Shown piece after piece: positions 1-9,119 of a DNA stretch of 48,099 nucleotides. Below the pieces are notes generated by a model. It had not been told where the DNA came from. It saw nothing but the letters and a program-made list of their open reading frames with translations, and ran no database searches. Source of the stretch: CAZLHO01 sp964559455 (GTDB taxonomy: Bacteria > Krumholzibacteriota > Krumholzibacteriia > LZORAL124-64-63); contig CAZLHO010000021.1 in NCBI GenBank assembly GCA_964559455.1, positions 1 to 48,099 of the forward strand, given 5' to 3'. Position numbers and translations under genes: made by a program. Each line of letters begins with the position of its first letter. Positions within the stretch are counted from its first letter, which is position 1.

Positions 1-51
<51 letters not shown>

Positions 52-74
52 TCCAGAAATCATGATTTTTGAAA

Positions 75-92
75 CACTTCCTTCCGGAAGTG
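75..92 (-). other. hairpin at the 5' end of the tRNA leader
   Basis: CACTTCC and GGAAGTG form a perfect 7-bp stem with a four-base loop. It begins almost exactly where transcription from the tRNA promoter should start, so it would cap the pre-tRNA leader. Read after ftsB it is followed by TTTC, so it could also act as a weak terminator for the eno-ftsB transcript. A 12-bp palindrome, AAATCATGATTT, follows at 57-68. Confidence 0.45.
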
Positions 93-98
93 GGGCCA

Positions 99-127
99 AA
101 TATAGGCGGCTCCCCCGGAGGTGTCAA
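99..127 (-). promoter_or_regulatory. sigma-70 promoter of the tRNA-fMet gene
   Basis: On the minus strand the -35 box is TTGACA (127-122) and the -10 box is TATATT (104-99), separated by exactly 17 bp. The predicted start is near 92, about 40 bases before the mature tRNA. This near-consensus arrangement suits a stable-RNA gene. Confidence 0.8.
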
Positions 128-153
128 GGGGACGGGGGAAATCGTGTCCGCGA

Positions 154-546
154 TCAGGGGCGGTCGGCGTCCGGGGCGTCGGAATCGTCCAGCAGATCCT
201 CGCCCACGACCTCGATCACCGTCTCGCCGGGGCGGCGCATACGGAATTTCTCCCGGACCAGGCTCTCCAGGGCCTCGGGGTCCTCGTCCAGGGCCTCGAG
301 GTCGTTCTCCAGCCGCGTTTCGCGCTCGCGCAGCGCCTCGACGTCCTGTTCCAGGCGCGTCCGTTCGCCGCGCAGGCTCAGGAAGGAGGGGAGGCCGTTC
401 TCGCCGAGCATCGAACTCAGGCCGATCACCAGACCCGCGGCGATCGCGATCAGCAACAGCGGGCGTCGCGAACGCCCGGCCGCCGGCGGCGATCCGCGCA
501 GGAAGGGACTCTCGCCCTGTAGCCGCGGGGTGGTGCGAGGGGACAC
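154..546 (-). CDS. ftsB: septum formation initiator, FtsB/DivIC family
   Basis: The 130-residue protein has a short basic cytoplasmic N-terminus, one hydrophobic segment at about residues 29-46, then a heptad-rich coiled coil (residues about 58-105) and an acidic tail. This is the standard bitopic layout of FtsB/DivIC, which joins FtsL and FtsQ at the division septum in the periplasm. The segment LVREKFRMRRPGE is typical of the family. The GTG start at 546 is chosen because AGGAGG lies about five bases upstream. It follows eno on the same strand with an 84-bp gap, the eno-ftsB order seen in many bacteria. Function rests on family resemblance and gene order. Confidence 0.87.
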   Translation of the reverse strand: MSPRTTPRLQGESPFLRGSPPAAGRSRRPLLLIAIAAGLVIGLSSMLGENGLPSFLSLRGERTRLEQDVEALRERETRLENDLEALDEDPEALESLVREKFRMRRPGETVIEVVGEDLLDDSDAPDADRP

Positions 547-570
547 GCTTCCTCCTTGAAACGGTCCGGC

Positions 571-593
571 GGGGCCGGCCGACGGCCGGCCCC
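571..593 (-). other. strong hairpin between eno and ftsB
   Basis: GGGGCCGGCC and GGCCGGCCCC form a perfect 10-bp GC stem around a three-base loop, between the eno stop and the ftsB ribosome-binding site. No T tract follows, so it is more likely an mRNA-stabilising or partial-attenuation structure than an intrinsic terminator. Confidence 0.45.
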
Positions 594-630
594 GTGTGAT
601 ATCCGCGGGCGCGACGACGCCCGCAGGCGA

Positions 631-1917
<1,287 letters not shown>

Positions 1918-1980
1918 CTCGGTTTCCTCGTTTCTCGGTGGGCTCCGCCCGGAGCCGGTATCTTTTCCATGTTCGGGCGA

Positions 1981-2010
1981 ATCTTAGTGAGGCCGCGGCG
2001 GAAGTGTCAA
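1981..2010 (-). promoter_or_regulatory. sigma-70 promoter of eno-ftsB
   Basis: TTGACA (2010-2005) and TAAGAT (1986-1981) are separated by 18 bp on the minus strand. The predicted start leaves a leader of about 55 bases before the eno ATG. It faces away from the sigma-factor promoter at 2049-2077. Confidence 0.7.
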
Positions 2011-2048
2011 GCGCGGGCCGGTTTTTCAACAGTCTGCTAGATGCGCGG

Positions 2049-2077
2049 TTGACCGCTGCGGGAGGCGAAACTTATCT
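2049..2077 (+). promoter_or_regulatory. sigma-70 promoter of the ECF sigma gene
   Basis: TTGACC (2049-2054) and TTATCT (2072-2077) are separated by 17 bp, with the predicted start about 30 bases before the sigma-factor ATG. The sigma gene would therefore be transcribed by the housekeeping polymerase. Confidence 0.6.
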
Positions 2078-2114
2078 TCGGAGCCGTCAAGGTCACGGCC
2101 CCGGAAAGGACAGG

Positions 2115-2696
2115 ATGTTCGACCGCCACCAGGACCTCAAGCTGATCCGACGCTGCAAGCGGGGCGAAGAAGACGCCTTCGCCAAGCTGCTGACCGTCTA
2201 TCGCAACCCGATCTACGGGTTGTGCTACCGGATGACCCACAGCGCCGAGGACGCCCGGGACCTGGCCCAGGAGGTCTTCATCAAGGTCTTTTCGCTGCTC
2301 GACCGCTACGACGAGGATTTCGCCTTCTCCAGTTGGATCTTCCGCATCGCCACGAACCACTGCATCGACCACCTGCGACGCAACCGTCTGCGCTTCCTCT
2401 CGCTGGACGGGCAGACGAACGCCGACGGCGAGGAGTTCGAGATCCCGCTGCCCGACGAGGGACCCCAGCCCGACCGGGTCCTGGAGCGGCGCGAGGCCAT
2501 GGAGCGGCTCGAGGAGGTCGTCGCCGAGCTGCCGCCGCATTACAAGGCGATCATCCTGCTGCGCCACGACCAGGAACTGTCCTACGAGGAGATCGCCCAG
2601 ATCCTGGATCTGCCCCTGGGCACGGTGAAGGCGAGGATCCATCGGGCCCGGGCCCAGATCCAGCAGATGCTCAAGGCTAGGGACTACGACATATAG
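2115..2696 (+). CDS. ECF RNA polymerase sigma factor (RpoE/SigW-like)
   Basis: The 193-residue protein contains both conserved parts of an extracytoplasmic-function sigma factor. Region 2 runs from about residue 25 to 95 with YRMTHSAEDARDLAQEVF and the DNA-melting segment FSSWIFRIATNHCIDHLRR. Region 4 is at about residues 135-185, with the helix-turn-helix LSYEEIAQILDLPLGTVKAR. Regions 1 and 3 are absent, as usual for this class. I start at the ATG at 2115, where GGAAAGGACAGG supplies the ribosome-binding site; upstream in-frame residues are not sigma-like. The gene sits directly before a zinc-finger anti-sigma gene, with an exact sigma-W-type promoter between them, so it most likely responds to envelope stress. 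Confidence 0.93.
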   Translation: MFDRHQDLKLIRRCKRGEEDAFAKLLTVYRNPIYGLCYRMTHSAEDARDLAQEVFIKVFSLLDRYDEDFAFSSWIFRIATNHCIDHLRRNRLRFLSLDGQTNADGEEFEIPLPDEGPQPDRVLERREAMERLEEVVAELPPHYKAIILLRHDQELSYEEIAQILDLPLGTVKARIHRARAQIQQMLKARDYDI

Positions 2697-2719
2697 GACG
2701 AAAAAAATCCAGATAAACG

Positions 2720-2745
2720 TGAAACTTTCCCCCTGGAGGCCCGTA
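2720..2745 (+). promoter_or_regulatory. ECF (sigma-W-type) promoter before the anti-sigma gene
   Basis: TGAAAC (2720-2725) and CGTA (2742-2745) are separated by exactly 16 bp, an exact match to the consensus described for Bacillus sigma-W promoters. It lies just after the sigma-factor stop codon and about 165 bp before the anti-sigma start. The leader contains a 7-bp hairpin, AGCCAGG/CCTGGCT, at 2822-2842. I infer that the adjacent ECF sigma drives its own anti-sigma factor and the downstream membrane protein from here. Confidence 0.65.
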
Positions 2746-2908
2746 GGGGTGTTGCATCGATAGTAGTTCCGGCGCCGCGGCCCTTCCCTGATCGCGGTAC
2801 CGGTACACCCCAAGGCAGGGAAGCCAGGCCGACATCCTGGCTGGCCGGGAACCACCTCGCCGCACCGATAGGAATCGCGGCGGGATCCCACCCCCGGAGG
2901 TACCAGTC

Positions 2909-3433
2909 ATGAAGAACGAAAACACCCGAGACCCTGGCCGTCAGGACGACTGCAGCCGCTGCCGCGGGCAGTTCCAGGACTATCTCGACGAGACCCTTCC
3001 GCGCAAGGCGTCGATGGAGCTCTTCCTCCACCTGCGGGGCTGCGACAGTTGCCGCGACGAGCTGGAGGAGATGAAAGGGCTCTTTACAATGCTCGGCACC
3101 TTGCCCCAAACTGAGGCGCCGGCCGATTTCGACCAGCGCGTCCTTGCTTCGATCCCGTACGCCGCATATCGGGAGATGGAGCCTCTGCGCCGCGAACGGG
3201 TGCCCGTCCTCCTCGAGGAGGAGTCGCTGCCCGCCTTCGTCCGCGCCGGAGCCACGCGTCTGGTGGGCGGTGTCGCCGCCGTCGTCTGTGCGGTCGGACT
3301 GGCCGCCGGGAGCCTTCCCGACGCCGCGGCCGCGGTTCTCGTCATCGGGGCGCTGCCCGAGGCGGTCGTGCAGTTGCAGCGCTTCTCGCGGAGGCTCTAT
3401 GTTGAGGCGACCCAGAAGTCGACACAGCGCTGA
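2909..3433 (+). CDS. zinc-finger (zf-HC2) transmembrane anti-sigma factor
   Basis: The 174-residue protein starts with a cytoplasmic zinc-binding anti-sigma domain. A first cysteine pair, CSRC, is followed by the signature HLRGCDSC (H-x3-C-x2-C) at about residues 41-48. A hydrophobic stretch at about residues 113-155 should span the inner membrane. Such proteins hold an ECF sigma inactive until an envelope signal releases it. The ATG at 2909 has GGAGG about seven bases upstream. It lies 212 bp after the sigma gene, and its last 35 bases overlap the start of the bactofilin-like gene, indicating translational coupling. The signal and any protease that clears it are not visible here. Confidence 0.88.
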   Translation: MKNENTRDPGRQDDCSRCRGQFQDYLDETLPRKASMELFLHLRGCDSCRDELEEMKGLFTMLGTLPQTEAPADFDQRVLASIPYAAYREMEPLRRERVPVLLEEESLPAFVRAGATRLVGGVAAVVCAVGLAAGSLPDAAAAVLVIGALPEAVVQLQRFSRRLYVEATQKSTQR

Positions 3434-4952
3434 CGGTCCTTGCGGGGACCGCTACGATACGGCCAGGCGGGGGAGACCCGCCTGGCTGCTGTTCATGCTG
3501 CTGGTCGCGGTCGGCTCCGCGCAGGCCCAGACCCTGCCGCCGTCGCCCCCGGCCTCGCCCTCGGCCGAGGATTCGCTGCGCGTCGAACTCCAGCGCCGCG
3601 TCGACCGCTTCACCGCCATCCGCGATTCCCTGCGCCAGGAGGCCGCCCGCCGCGCTCCGGCCGCCCGGTTGCGCGACGACGCCCAGCGCCGGCGGTCCGC
3701 CGCCGACGTCGACGAACTGGGACGGGCCCTCGACCAGGCCGGCGAGGCCCTCCACGGAGCCCTGGCCGATTCCGGGGTGCGGCTCGAGTTCCGCGGCCTC
3801 GGCGAGGCCATCTCGAACATCGGGCGCGAGCTCGGCGAACTCCAGCTGGAGCTGGACGACAACTCCATCCAGCTGACCGGACCCGACGGCGATTTCACCA
3901 TCGACATCCCCGAGGATCTCGGCGCCCGCATCAGCGAGGGCCTGAGCGCCATCACGCAGGAGATCCTCGACGACCTGCCCGACTCCCTGGATTTCCACGA
4001 GAAGCTGCGCGAGATCAAGAAGCTCGAGAAGAACTGGGACGACGTCTACGACGCCGATTTCGACGATTGGGAGGAGCCCGATCGCCGGCTCGTCGGCACC
4101 GAGATCTACAGCTTCGGCCGCGATGTCGACGTGGACGGAGGCGAATACGTCAGCGGCGACGTGGTCGTGATCTTCGGCAACGCCACGATCAAGGGCGAGG
4201 TCCTGGACAACGTCATCGCCGTGGGCGGCGACGTCGATCTGGAGGCCGGCGCGGAGGTCCACGGCTCGGTCATCTCCGTCTTCGGCCTGGTCGACCGCGA
4301 CGTGGACGCGGAGGTCTCCGGCAGCGTCGTCTCGCTGGATCTGGACCGGCTGACCCGGGGCCGCGGCGTCGACGCCCTGCTGGCTGGTCGCTCGGGCCTG
4401 CTCTCCCAGATCTCCTTCTTCCTGGTCTTCGTCCTGCTGATGCTGATGGTCTTCGTCCTGCTGCCCACGGCCCGGCTGGCCGGGGTGGCGGCCGAACTCA
4501 GGGATCACCCCTCGCGCTGTCTCGGCCTGGGCATCCTGTGGACCTTCATCGGCCACCTGGTGCTCGTCCTGCTCGTGGCCGTGCTCGTGCTGACGGTCAT
4601 CGGCATCCCCGTGGCCCTGCTCCTGCTGCTGGGCTACCTGCTGCTGGGATTCATCTCGGTGGGCACCGTGGCCGACCGCATCGGCGAGATGCTGGCGGCC
4701 CGGTCGGGCGCCGGCCGGCCGGCGGCCTGGCTGAGGATCCTGCTGGGCCTCGTCGTGATCTTCCTGCCGGGAGCGCTTTCGCTGCTGCTCGGCCAGATCG
4801 ACGGCGTCGTCGGCGGATCCCTGGCGGCCCTCTTCCGCGGCATCTCGTTGCTGCTGCACCTCGCCGTCTACGCCTACGGCACCGGCGCCCTGCTGGGGAG
4901 CCGCTTCGGCGCCGAGGCGGCGCGCGCCCGGCGTCGGGCCACCGTCGCCTGA
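3399..4952 (+). CDS. membrane-anchored bactofilin-like (polymer-forming) protein
   Basis: The 517-residue protein has a signal peptide at about residues 24-43 ending SAQA, a charged, helical, partly coiled-coil region to about residue 235, and then a short right-handed beta-solenoid. The solenoid shows bactofilin-style repeats such as GDVVVIFGNATIKGEV, NVIAVGGDVDLEAGAEV and GSVISVFGLVDRDV. After about residue 325 come several hydrophobic segments that should form four to six membrane helices. I chose the ATG at 3399 because GGAGG lies just upstream and no better start precedes the signal peptide. It overlaps the anti-sigma gene by 35 bp, so it is probably a target or partner of the ECF circuit. 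Whether it polymerises is not known from sequence. Confidence 0.75.
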   Translation: MLRRPRSRHSADGPCGDRYDTARRGRPAWLLFMLLVAVGSAQAQTLPPSPPASPSAEDSLRVELQRRVDRFTAIRDSLRQEAARRAPAARLRDDAQRRRSAADVDELGRALDQAGEALHGALADSGVRLEFRGLGEAISNIGRELGELQLELDDNSIQLTGPDGDFTIDIPEDLGARISEGLSAITQEILDDLPDSLDFHEKLREIKKLEKNWDDVYDADFDDWEEPDRRLVGTEIYSFGRDVDVDGGEYVSGDVVVIFGNATIKGEVLDNVIAVGGDVDLEAGAEVHGSVISVFGLVDRDVDAEVSGSVVSLDLDRLTRGRGVDALLAGRSGLLSQISFFLVFVLLMLMVFVLLPTARLAGVAAELRDHPSRCLGLGILWTFIGHLVLVLLVAVLVLTVIGIPVALLLLLGYLLLGFISVGTVADRIGEMLAARSGAGRPAAWLRILLGLVVIFLPGALSLLLGQIDGVVGGSLAALFRGISLLLHLAVYAYGTGALLGSRFGAEAARARRRATVA

Positions 4953-5074
4953 CCGCGGTCGCGAGCGCCGACGTCCTCGTCTCGCTGTGGGTGATTTTAC
5001 CCATCAGGGCATGGGGAATATTCCTCCTTTTCTGTTTCGGCCTCATCCCGGACGCTTCCGGTCCTCCGCCCCCC

Positions 5075-5104
5075 TTGTCCGTGTATCTCCTTCCATGGTA
5101 TAAT
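5075..5104 (+). promoter_or_regulatory. promoter with extended -10, before the HExxH metalloprotease
   Basis: TTGTCC (5075-5080) and a consensus TATAAT (5099-5104) are separated by 18 bp, and TGG directly precedes the -10 box, giving an extended -10 element. The rest of the 262-bp gap contains a weak TGGGT/ACCCA hairpin at 4988-5003 and the palindrome GGAATATTCC, with nothing else I can assign. Confidence 0.65.
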
Positions 5105-5214
5105 GATGATTCGATTGGATCTTCGTCGCGCGTCCCGGGGAGGGGCTCGGGGCGCCGCGGCATGAACCCTGCGGTATGATAGGGGAACGCCGCGTCGACA
5201 TCCGGCGGAGGTGC

Positions 5215-6294
5215 ATGATTGACCAGGAAGGGGCCCAGGGGCTCATGAAGGCCGTCAGTGGAGCGAAATTCCCCAGAATGGCGATCTCGAGGTCGGCAGT
5301 GGTCTTCTTGCTGGCCGCGCTGGGCTTCGCGGCGTCGCCGGCCGGGGCCGCACGGACGGTCGGCCTGGACAACGGTCTGACCCTGCGCATCCATGACGGG
5401 GTGGAGCTGGCCGCCCGCCTCGAGTTCCGGATGGACCGCTGCTTCCTGCGTCTCGACGGCGCCGGCGAGGTCGAACTCTTCACCGGGCCCGAGGATCCCC
5501 GGCTGCTCCGGCGCGTCGATGCCTTCAGCCCCCTGGCGGCCGCTCCTGTCGTCGAGGCCTTGGCGGCGGTCCGGGGCATCGAGCCGAACATGGCGGTCGA
5601 GATCTATCTGCTGCCGTCGCCGCCTGTCGCCGCCGCGGGCAGCTTCTCCCGGGGGAACGCCATCTTCCTGTCGCCCGCTTTCGGCCCCGTCCCCGAGGGA
5701 GCGATCGCGCCCCTGGTCGTCCACGAACTGGGCCATGTCCTGACCTGGGGCTACTTCGACCCGCGGCCCGATCTCTGGGCCGCCTATATGCTGCGCCGGG
5801 GGCTCGATGAGCAGAACAACGGTCCCGCAGCCGCCCACGCCGATCGCGCCCGCGAGATCCTGGCCGAGGACCTGCGCTGCCTCTTCGGGGGCGTGACGGC
5901 CCGCGCCGGCGGCACGATCGAGAATCCGAACCTGCCCGTACCGCAGGCGGTCGCCGGTCTGAACGAGTTCCTGGCCGCCAGCCTCAGGGGCCGGCCGGGC
6001 AACGCGCCGCTGGCCCGGAGCAGCGCGGCTCCGAACCCGTGCAACCCGCGGACCGTCGTGGCCCTGGATCTGGCCGGGGCCGTGGCGCCGGCCGCCGCAG
6101 GCCGTCTCGAGATCTTCGACGCGCGCGGGCGTCGCGTCCGCGCGGTGGCCGGCGGCAGCCTCGATAGCGGGCGCCTGGCGATCACCTGGGACGGTCGCGA
6201 CGACGGCGGACGCCGGGTGCCGACCGGGCGCTACCTGTATCGGATTTCCTGCGGCAGCGCCCAGGGCAAGGGAGCGCTGACGGTGGTCCGCTGA
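5215..6294 (+). CDS. secreted HExxH metalloprotease with FlgD-like C-terminal domain
   Basis: The 359-residue product has a signal peptide whose hydrophobic core spans about residues 28-42 and ends SPAGA. A zinc-peptidase motif, HELGH, is at residues 170-174 within VVHELGHVLTWGY. A downstream acidic segment, EILAEDL, could supply the third zinc ligand, as in gluzincins. The last 85 residues form a FlgD-like beta-sandwich: APNPCNPRTVV, then FDARGRRVR, ITWDGRDDGGRRVPTGRYLYR and a terminal VVR. Such domains end exported proteins in FCB-group bacteria. ATG 5215 is chosen for its GGAGG site; 5245 and 5278 are alternative in-frame starts nearer the signal peptide. The substrate is unknown. Confidence 0.72.
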   Translation: MIDQEGAQGLMKAVSGAKFPRMAISRSAVVFLLAALGFAASPAGAARTVGLDNGLTLRIHDGVELAARLEFRMDRCFLRLDGAGEVELFTGPEDPRLLRRVDAFSPLAAAPVVEALAAVRGIEPNMAVEIYLLPSPPVAAAGSFSRGNAIFLSPAFGPVPEGAIAPLVVHELGHVLTWGYFDPRPDLWAAYMLRRGLDEQNNGPAAAHADRAREILAEDLRCLFGGVTARAGGTIENPNLPVPQAVAGLNEFLAASLRGRPGNAPLARSSAAPNPCNPRTVVALDLAGAVAPAAAGRLEIFDARGRRVRAVAGGSLDSGRLAITWDGRDDGGRRVPTGRYLYRISCGSAQGKGALTVVR

Positions 6295-6321
6295 GCGGGT
6301 GGGGAAAATCGGGGCGGGGGC

Positions 6322-6345
6322 GGGGCGGCGCGGCCGCCCCTTTTT
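6322..6345 (+). terminator. intrinsic terminator after the metalloprotease gene
   Basis: GGGGCGGC and GCCGCCCC form an 8-bp stem with a three-base loop, followed by TTTTT. It lies between two convergent genes, 27 bp after one stop and 16 bp before the other. On the minus strand it is followed by a shorter TTTT, so it may stop transcription both ways. Confidence 0.8.
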
Positions 6346-6361
6346 CTTGCCCGGGAGGAGA

Positions 6362-8155
6362 TCAGCGGACCAGCGAAAGCTTGCCGCCGCCGGCACTCCG
6401 GTCGTCCAGCAGCAGTCGGAAGACGTAGACGCCCGAGGCGACGGCGCGGCCGGCTTCGTCGTCGCCGCGCCAGGTGATCGCGTGGTCGCCTTCGGGCAGG
6501 CTGCGGTCGGGCGAGCGCCACACGCGCCGGCCGCGCGCATCCCAGACCTCGAGCCTGACGCGGCCCGGTCGGTCCAGGGAGAACCCCACCGCCGTCGCCG
6601 GGTTGGCGGGGTTGGGCCAGGAGCCGCGCAACCGGAGGGCCCGGGCGGCCGTCGGGACGTCCGTCACCGGGTCGACGACCTCGACGATCTCGTCCACGTT
6701 CAGGTGGCCCTGGGGCCCCTGCTCCTGGTCGAGGATGCGGATGAAGACCGTGCGCCCCTGCCAGGCGCGGACGTTCCAGCGATAGGGCTTGAGGGTCTCG
6801 TCGCCGTCGCCGGACTGGCGGATCAGCACGGAGTCGCCGGCGGCGTCGACCAGCCCCACCCAGCAGGTCTGGGGGTAGTCGCCGCCGCCCACCAGCAGGT
6901 CGATGAAGTCGCCGACCAGCACGAAGGGCTTGCCGTCCATGCGGCCGGTCGCCGTGTCGCCCAGGGCCGAGCCCGGCGGTCCGCTGCCGCCCAGGGGGCC
7001 GCGATAGGCTTCGGCGGTGCCGATGTAGCCGTTCCCGACCACCCCGATCAAGTCCTCGCCGCGGGCCGCAGGGTTCTCGCCGAAGGTGGGCTGGTGGGTC
7101 GCCATCGCCCCCTCGTAGAGCGCCCAGTTCCGGTCCAGCGGGGGGGTGAAGACGATCTCGGGCAGGTCGTCGCCGTGGAAGCGGAGCGAGTCGATGCGCA
7201 CGACGAAGTTCGTGTTGTAGGTCATCGGCGTGTAGCGCGAGAAGACGTAACGGCCGGGATCGAATTCATCGACCTCGGGGGCCAGGCTCATCTCCAGGAA
7301 GCGGCGGTTGTCCATGGTCCAGGCCGCGGTCGAATCGGCGGCGATATAGCTGATTCCGCCCAGGTCGTATTCCGTGAAGAAGAGATGGTGGCGGCCGTCG
7401 AGCACCATGTACTGCACGCTCTCGAGCTCGTGCCATGGCTTGTAGCCGGAGTCGTTCTCGAAGAGGATGCCGGCGTCGGTCCAGTTGACGAGGTCGATAG
7501 ACGTGGCCCGGTGCACGATGGCGACTCCGTAGTCGGCGGAGATGCGCACCCGCGCGCTGTTGAGCATGTTCCAGACCCCGTCCTGCTCATAGAGGAAGGG
7601 ATCGCGGAAGGGGCTCCACGCCATGTCGGGATGCCAGAAGTAGGCCGTGGTGTCCGGCTCGAAGGCGGGGTTCGAGGGCGCCTTGGTCCAGACGTCGAGG
7701 TCCGTCGAGAAGGCGACGCCGGTCCGCTGCACGCGCAGGTTGTCGGTGCCGGTGTAGAGCATCGTCCACTGCCTGGCGACGGGGTCCCAGACCACGTCCG
7801 GGGCCCAGACATCCATGCCGTCCCAGGCGTCGGGGCCGGCGGAAAGGGCGGCCGGCAGGATCTCCCAGTGGATGAGGTCGGGGCTGCGGGCGTGACCCAG
7901 GGCCTCGCAGACGTTGTCGCCGCCGCCGCTGTCGTACTGGATGTAGAAGATGTGGTATAGCGAGTCCTGCTGGACGATGCAGAAGTCCCTGATGTCCTTG
8001 CCCGGGTGGACGAAGAAGGGCTGCTCGCCGTCGATGCGCAGCAGGGCGTGGGCGGGCGGCGCGGCGAGCGCGAGGCCGATCAGGCAGGCCGCGATCGCCG
8101 GACCGAGCACGCGGCGCAGCGGGATCAGGTTCAGAAAGAGGGACTTCGGAACCAA
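6362..8155 (-). CDS. secreted five-bladed beta-propeller (GH43/GH32-like) with FlgD-like tail domain
   Basis: The 597-residue protein has a signal peptide (about residues 1-37, ending AHA). A propeller with GH43/GH32-style repeats follows: LYHIFYIQYD, HARSPDLIHWE, WAPDVVWDP (117-125), MLYTGTDN, STDLDVWT and RDPFLYEQDG (184-193). RDP and WAPD resemble active-site blades of those glycosidase families, so it probably binds or cleaves a glycan; I did not confirm all three catalytic acids. A second beta domain carries SWPNPANPATAV and a FlgD-like C-terminus ending SLVR. The TTG start at 8155 is supported by AGGAGG five bases upstream. It lies 28 bp after the 8184-8927 gene and is probably in its operon. 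Confidence 0.7.
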   Translation of the reverse strand: MVPKSLFLNLIPLRRVLGPAIAACLIGLALAAPPAHALLRIDGEQPFFVHPGKDIRDFCIVQQDSLYHIFYIQYDSGGGDNVCEALGHARSPDLIHWEILPAALSAGPDAWDGMDVWAPDVVWDPVARQWTMLYTGTDNLRVQRTGVAFSTDLDVWTKAPSNPAFEPDTTAYFWHPDMAWSPFRDPFLYEQDGVWNMLNSARVRISADYGVAIVHRATSIDLVNWTDAGILFENDSGYKPWHELESVQYMVLDGRHHLFFTEYDLGGISYIAADSTAAWTMDNRRFLEMSLAPEVDEFDPGRYVFSRYTPMTYNTNFVVRIDSLRFHGDDLPEIVFTPPLDRNWALYEGAMATHQPTFGENPAARGEDLIGVVGNGYIGTAEAYRGPLGGSGPPGSALGDTATGRMDGKPFVLVGDFIDLLVGGGDYPQTCWVGLVDAAGDSVLIRQSGDGDETLKPYRWNVRAWQGRTVFIRILDQEQGPQGHLNVDEIVEVVDPVTDVPTAARALRLRGSWPNPANPATAVGFSLDRPGRVRLEVWDARGRRVWRSPDRSLPEGDHAITWRGDDEAGRAVASGVYVFRLLLDDRSAGGGKLSLVR

Positions 8156-8183
8156 GGGAGCCTCCTGCCTGACGGTGACGGCG

Positions 8184-8927
8184 CTAGCGATAGAGACTCT
8201 TGACGGCGCCCCAGGTCGGCGCCTCGTTCGGCACCAAGGGCTCCAGGGTCACCGTGAAGGCCAGAGTCGTCGCGTCGGGCAGGGCCCGGGTCTCGATGTG
8301 ATCCGCATAGCCCGAGGCGCTGAATGTCAGGTCGTAGCTGCGACCGGGCCAAAGGTTCACGATATCGATCACGTCGGGCGTTCCGACGGGCACATAGCCG
8401 CCGACCAGGGCGCCGCCGTCGTGCGCATGGACCCGGACGGCGAGGTCGGCGGGGGCGTTCTGCGGCGCGTCGGCGAAGATCACGGTAGCGCACATCGCAC
8501 CGGGGGCCGGGATGATCTCGAAGCGGTTCTCGGCTTCGAGAATCCGGAAGGCGTGAAGCCCGGCGGCGGCGAAGTCGTACGGGATCGCAGCAGGATCGTC
8601 CGCGAGCAGCACACCGTCCGGGATCGAAGGATCGGCTCCGTACTTGGGGTCGTCCAGTCCGCCCGTCCACGCCTGGAAATAGTAGCGGCCCGCGGCGGGC
8701 ACCGCCACATCGCAGGACCAGAGAAAATCTTCCAACAGCGCCATGGGCTCGTGGTCGCATTCCGCACCGGGGCCCCAGACCAGATCCAGGGCGGCGTGGG
8801 CGCTGGTGAAGGCCGCGACCGGAGTCGCCGCCGCGATCCCGGCGATCAGGATCGTGGCAGCGGTCAGGAAGCGGGCACCCGAGGGACGGGCCTGGCGAAC
8901 GATTCGCTGGATATGCAAGGAAATCAT
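8184..8927 (-). CDS. secreted protein of unknown function with WGAVKSLYR tail
   Basis: This 247-residue protein has an N-terminal signal peptide (about residues 1-39, ending PVAA). The rest looks like small beta-sandwich modules: one with AAGRYYFQAWTGGLDDP and one resembling a carboxypeptidase-regulatory fold (VNLWPGRSYDLTFSASGYA, ending TVTLEP). I recognise no catalytic motif. It ends PTWGAVKSLYR, almost the same last ten residues as the unrelated protein at 10348-11364, which suggests a short sorting or anchoring signal. The gene is first in a two-gene operon with the glycosidase-like protein and is driven by the promoter at 8988-9017. Confidence 0.7.
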   Translation of the reverse strand: MISLHIQRIVRQARPSGARFLTAATILIAGIAAATPVAAFTSAHAALDLVWGPGAECDHEPMALLEDFLWSCDVAVPAAGRYYFQAWTGGLDDPKYGADPSIPDGVLLADDPAAIPYDFAAAGLHAFRILEAENRFEIIPAPGAMCATVIFADAPQNAPADLAVRVHAHDGGALVGGYVPVGTPDVIDIVNLWPGRSYDLTFSASGYADHIETRALPDATTLAFTVTLEPLVPNEAPTWGAVKSLYR

Positions 8928-8987
8928 GGAGTTCCACTCCTGGGCTTGACGCGCGAGCCCCTTAGCTTAAGAAGTTATCCTGCAATT

Positions 8988-9017
8988 ATTATAACATTCC
9001 AACAACACGATGTTCAA
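8988..9017 (-). promoter_or_regulatory. promoter of the 8927-6362 secreted-protein operon
   Basis: On the minus strand TTGAAC (9017-9012) and TATAAT (8993-8988) are 18 bp apart, and TGT precedes the -10 as an extended element. The predicted leader is about 55 bases. Confidence 0.7.
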
Positions 9018-9119
9018 GGAACATCAGAATCCGCCGATGAGAATGGTTGCGCGGGAGGGCTGATGCAAGAATCTTGCTAGCATTGTCGCGTTGAAGTTCT
9101 TTCACCTGCGGAGCCGAGC

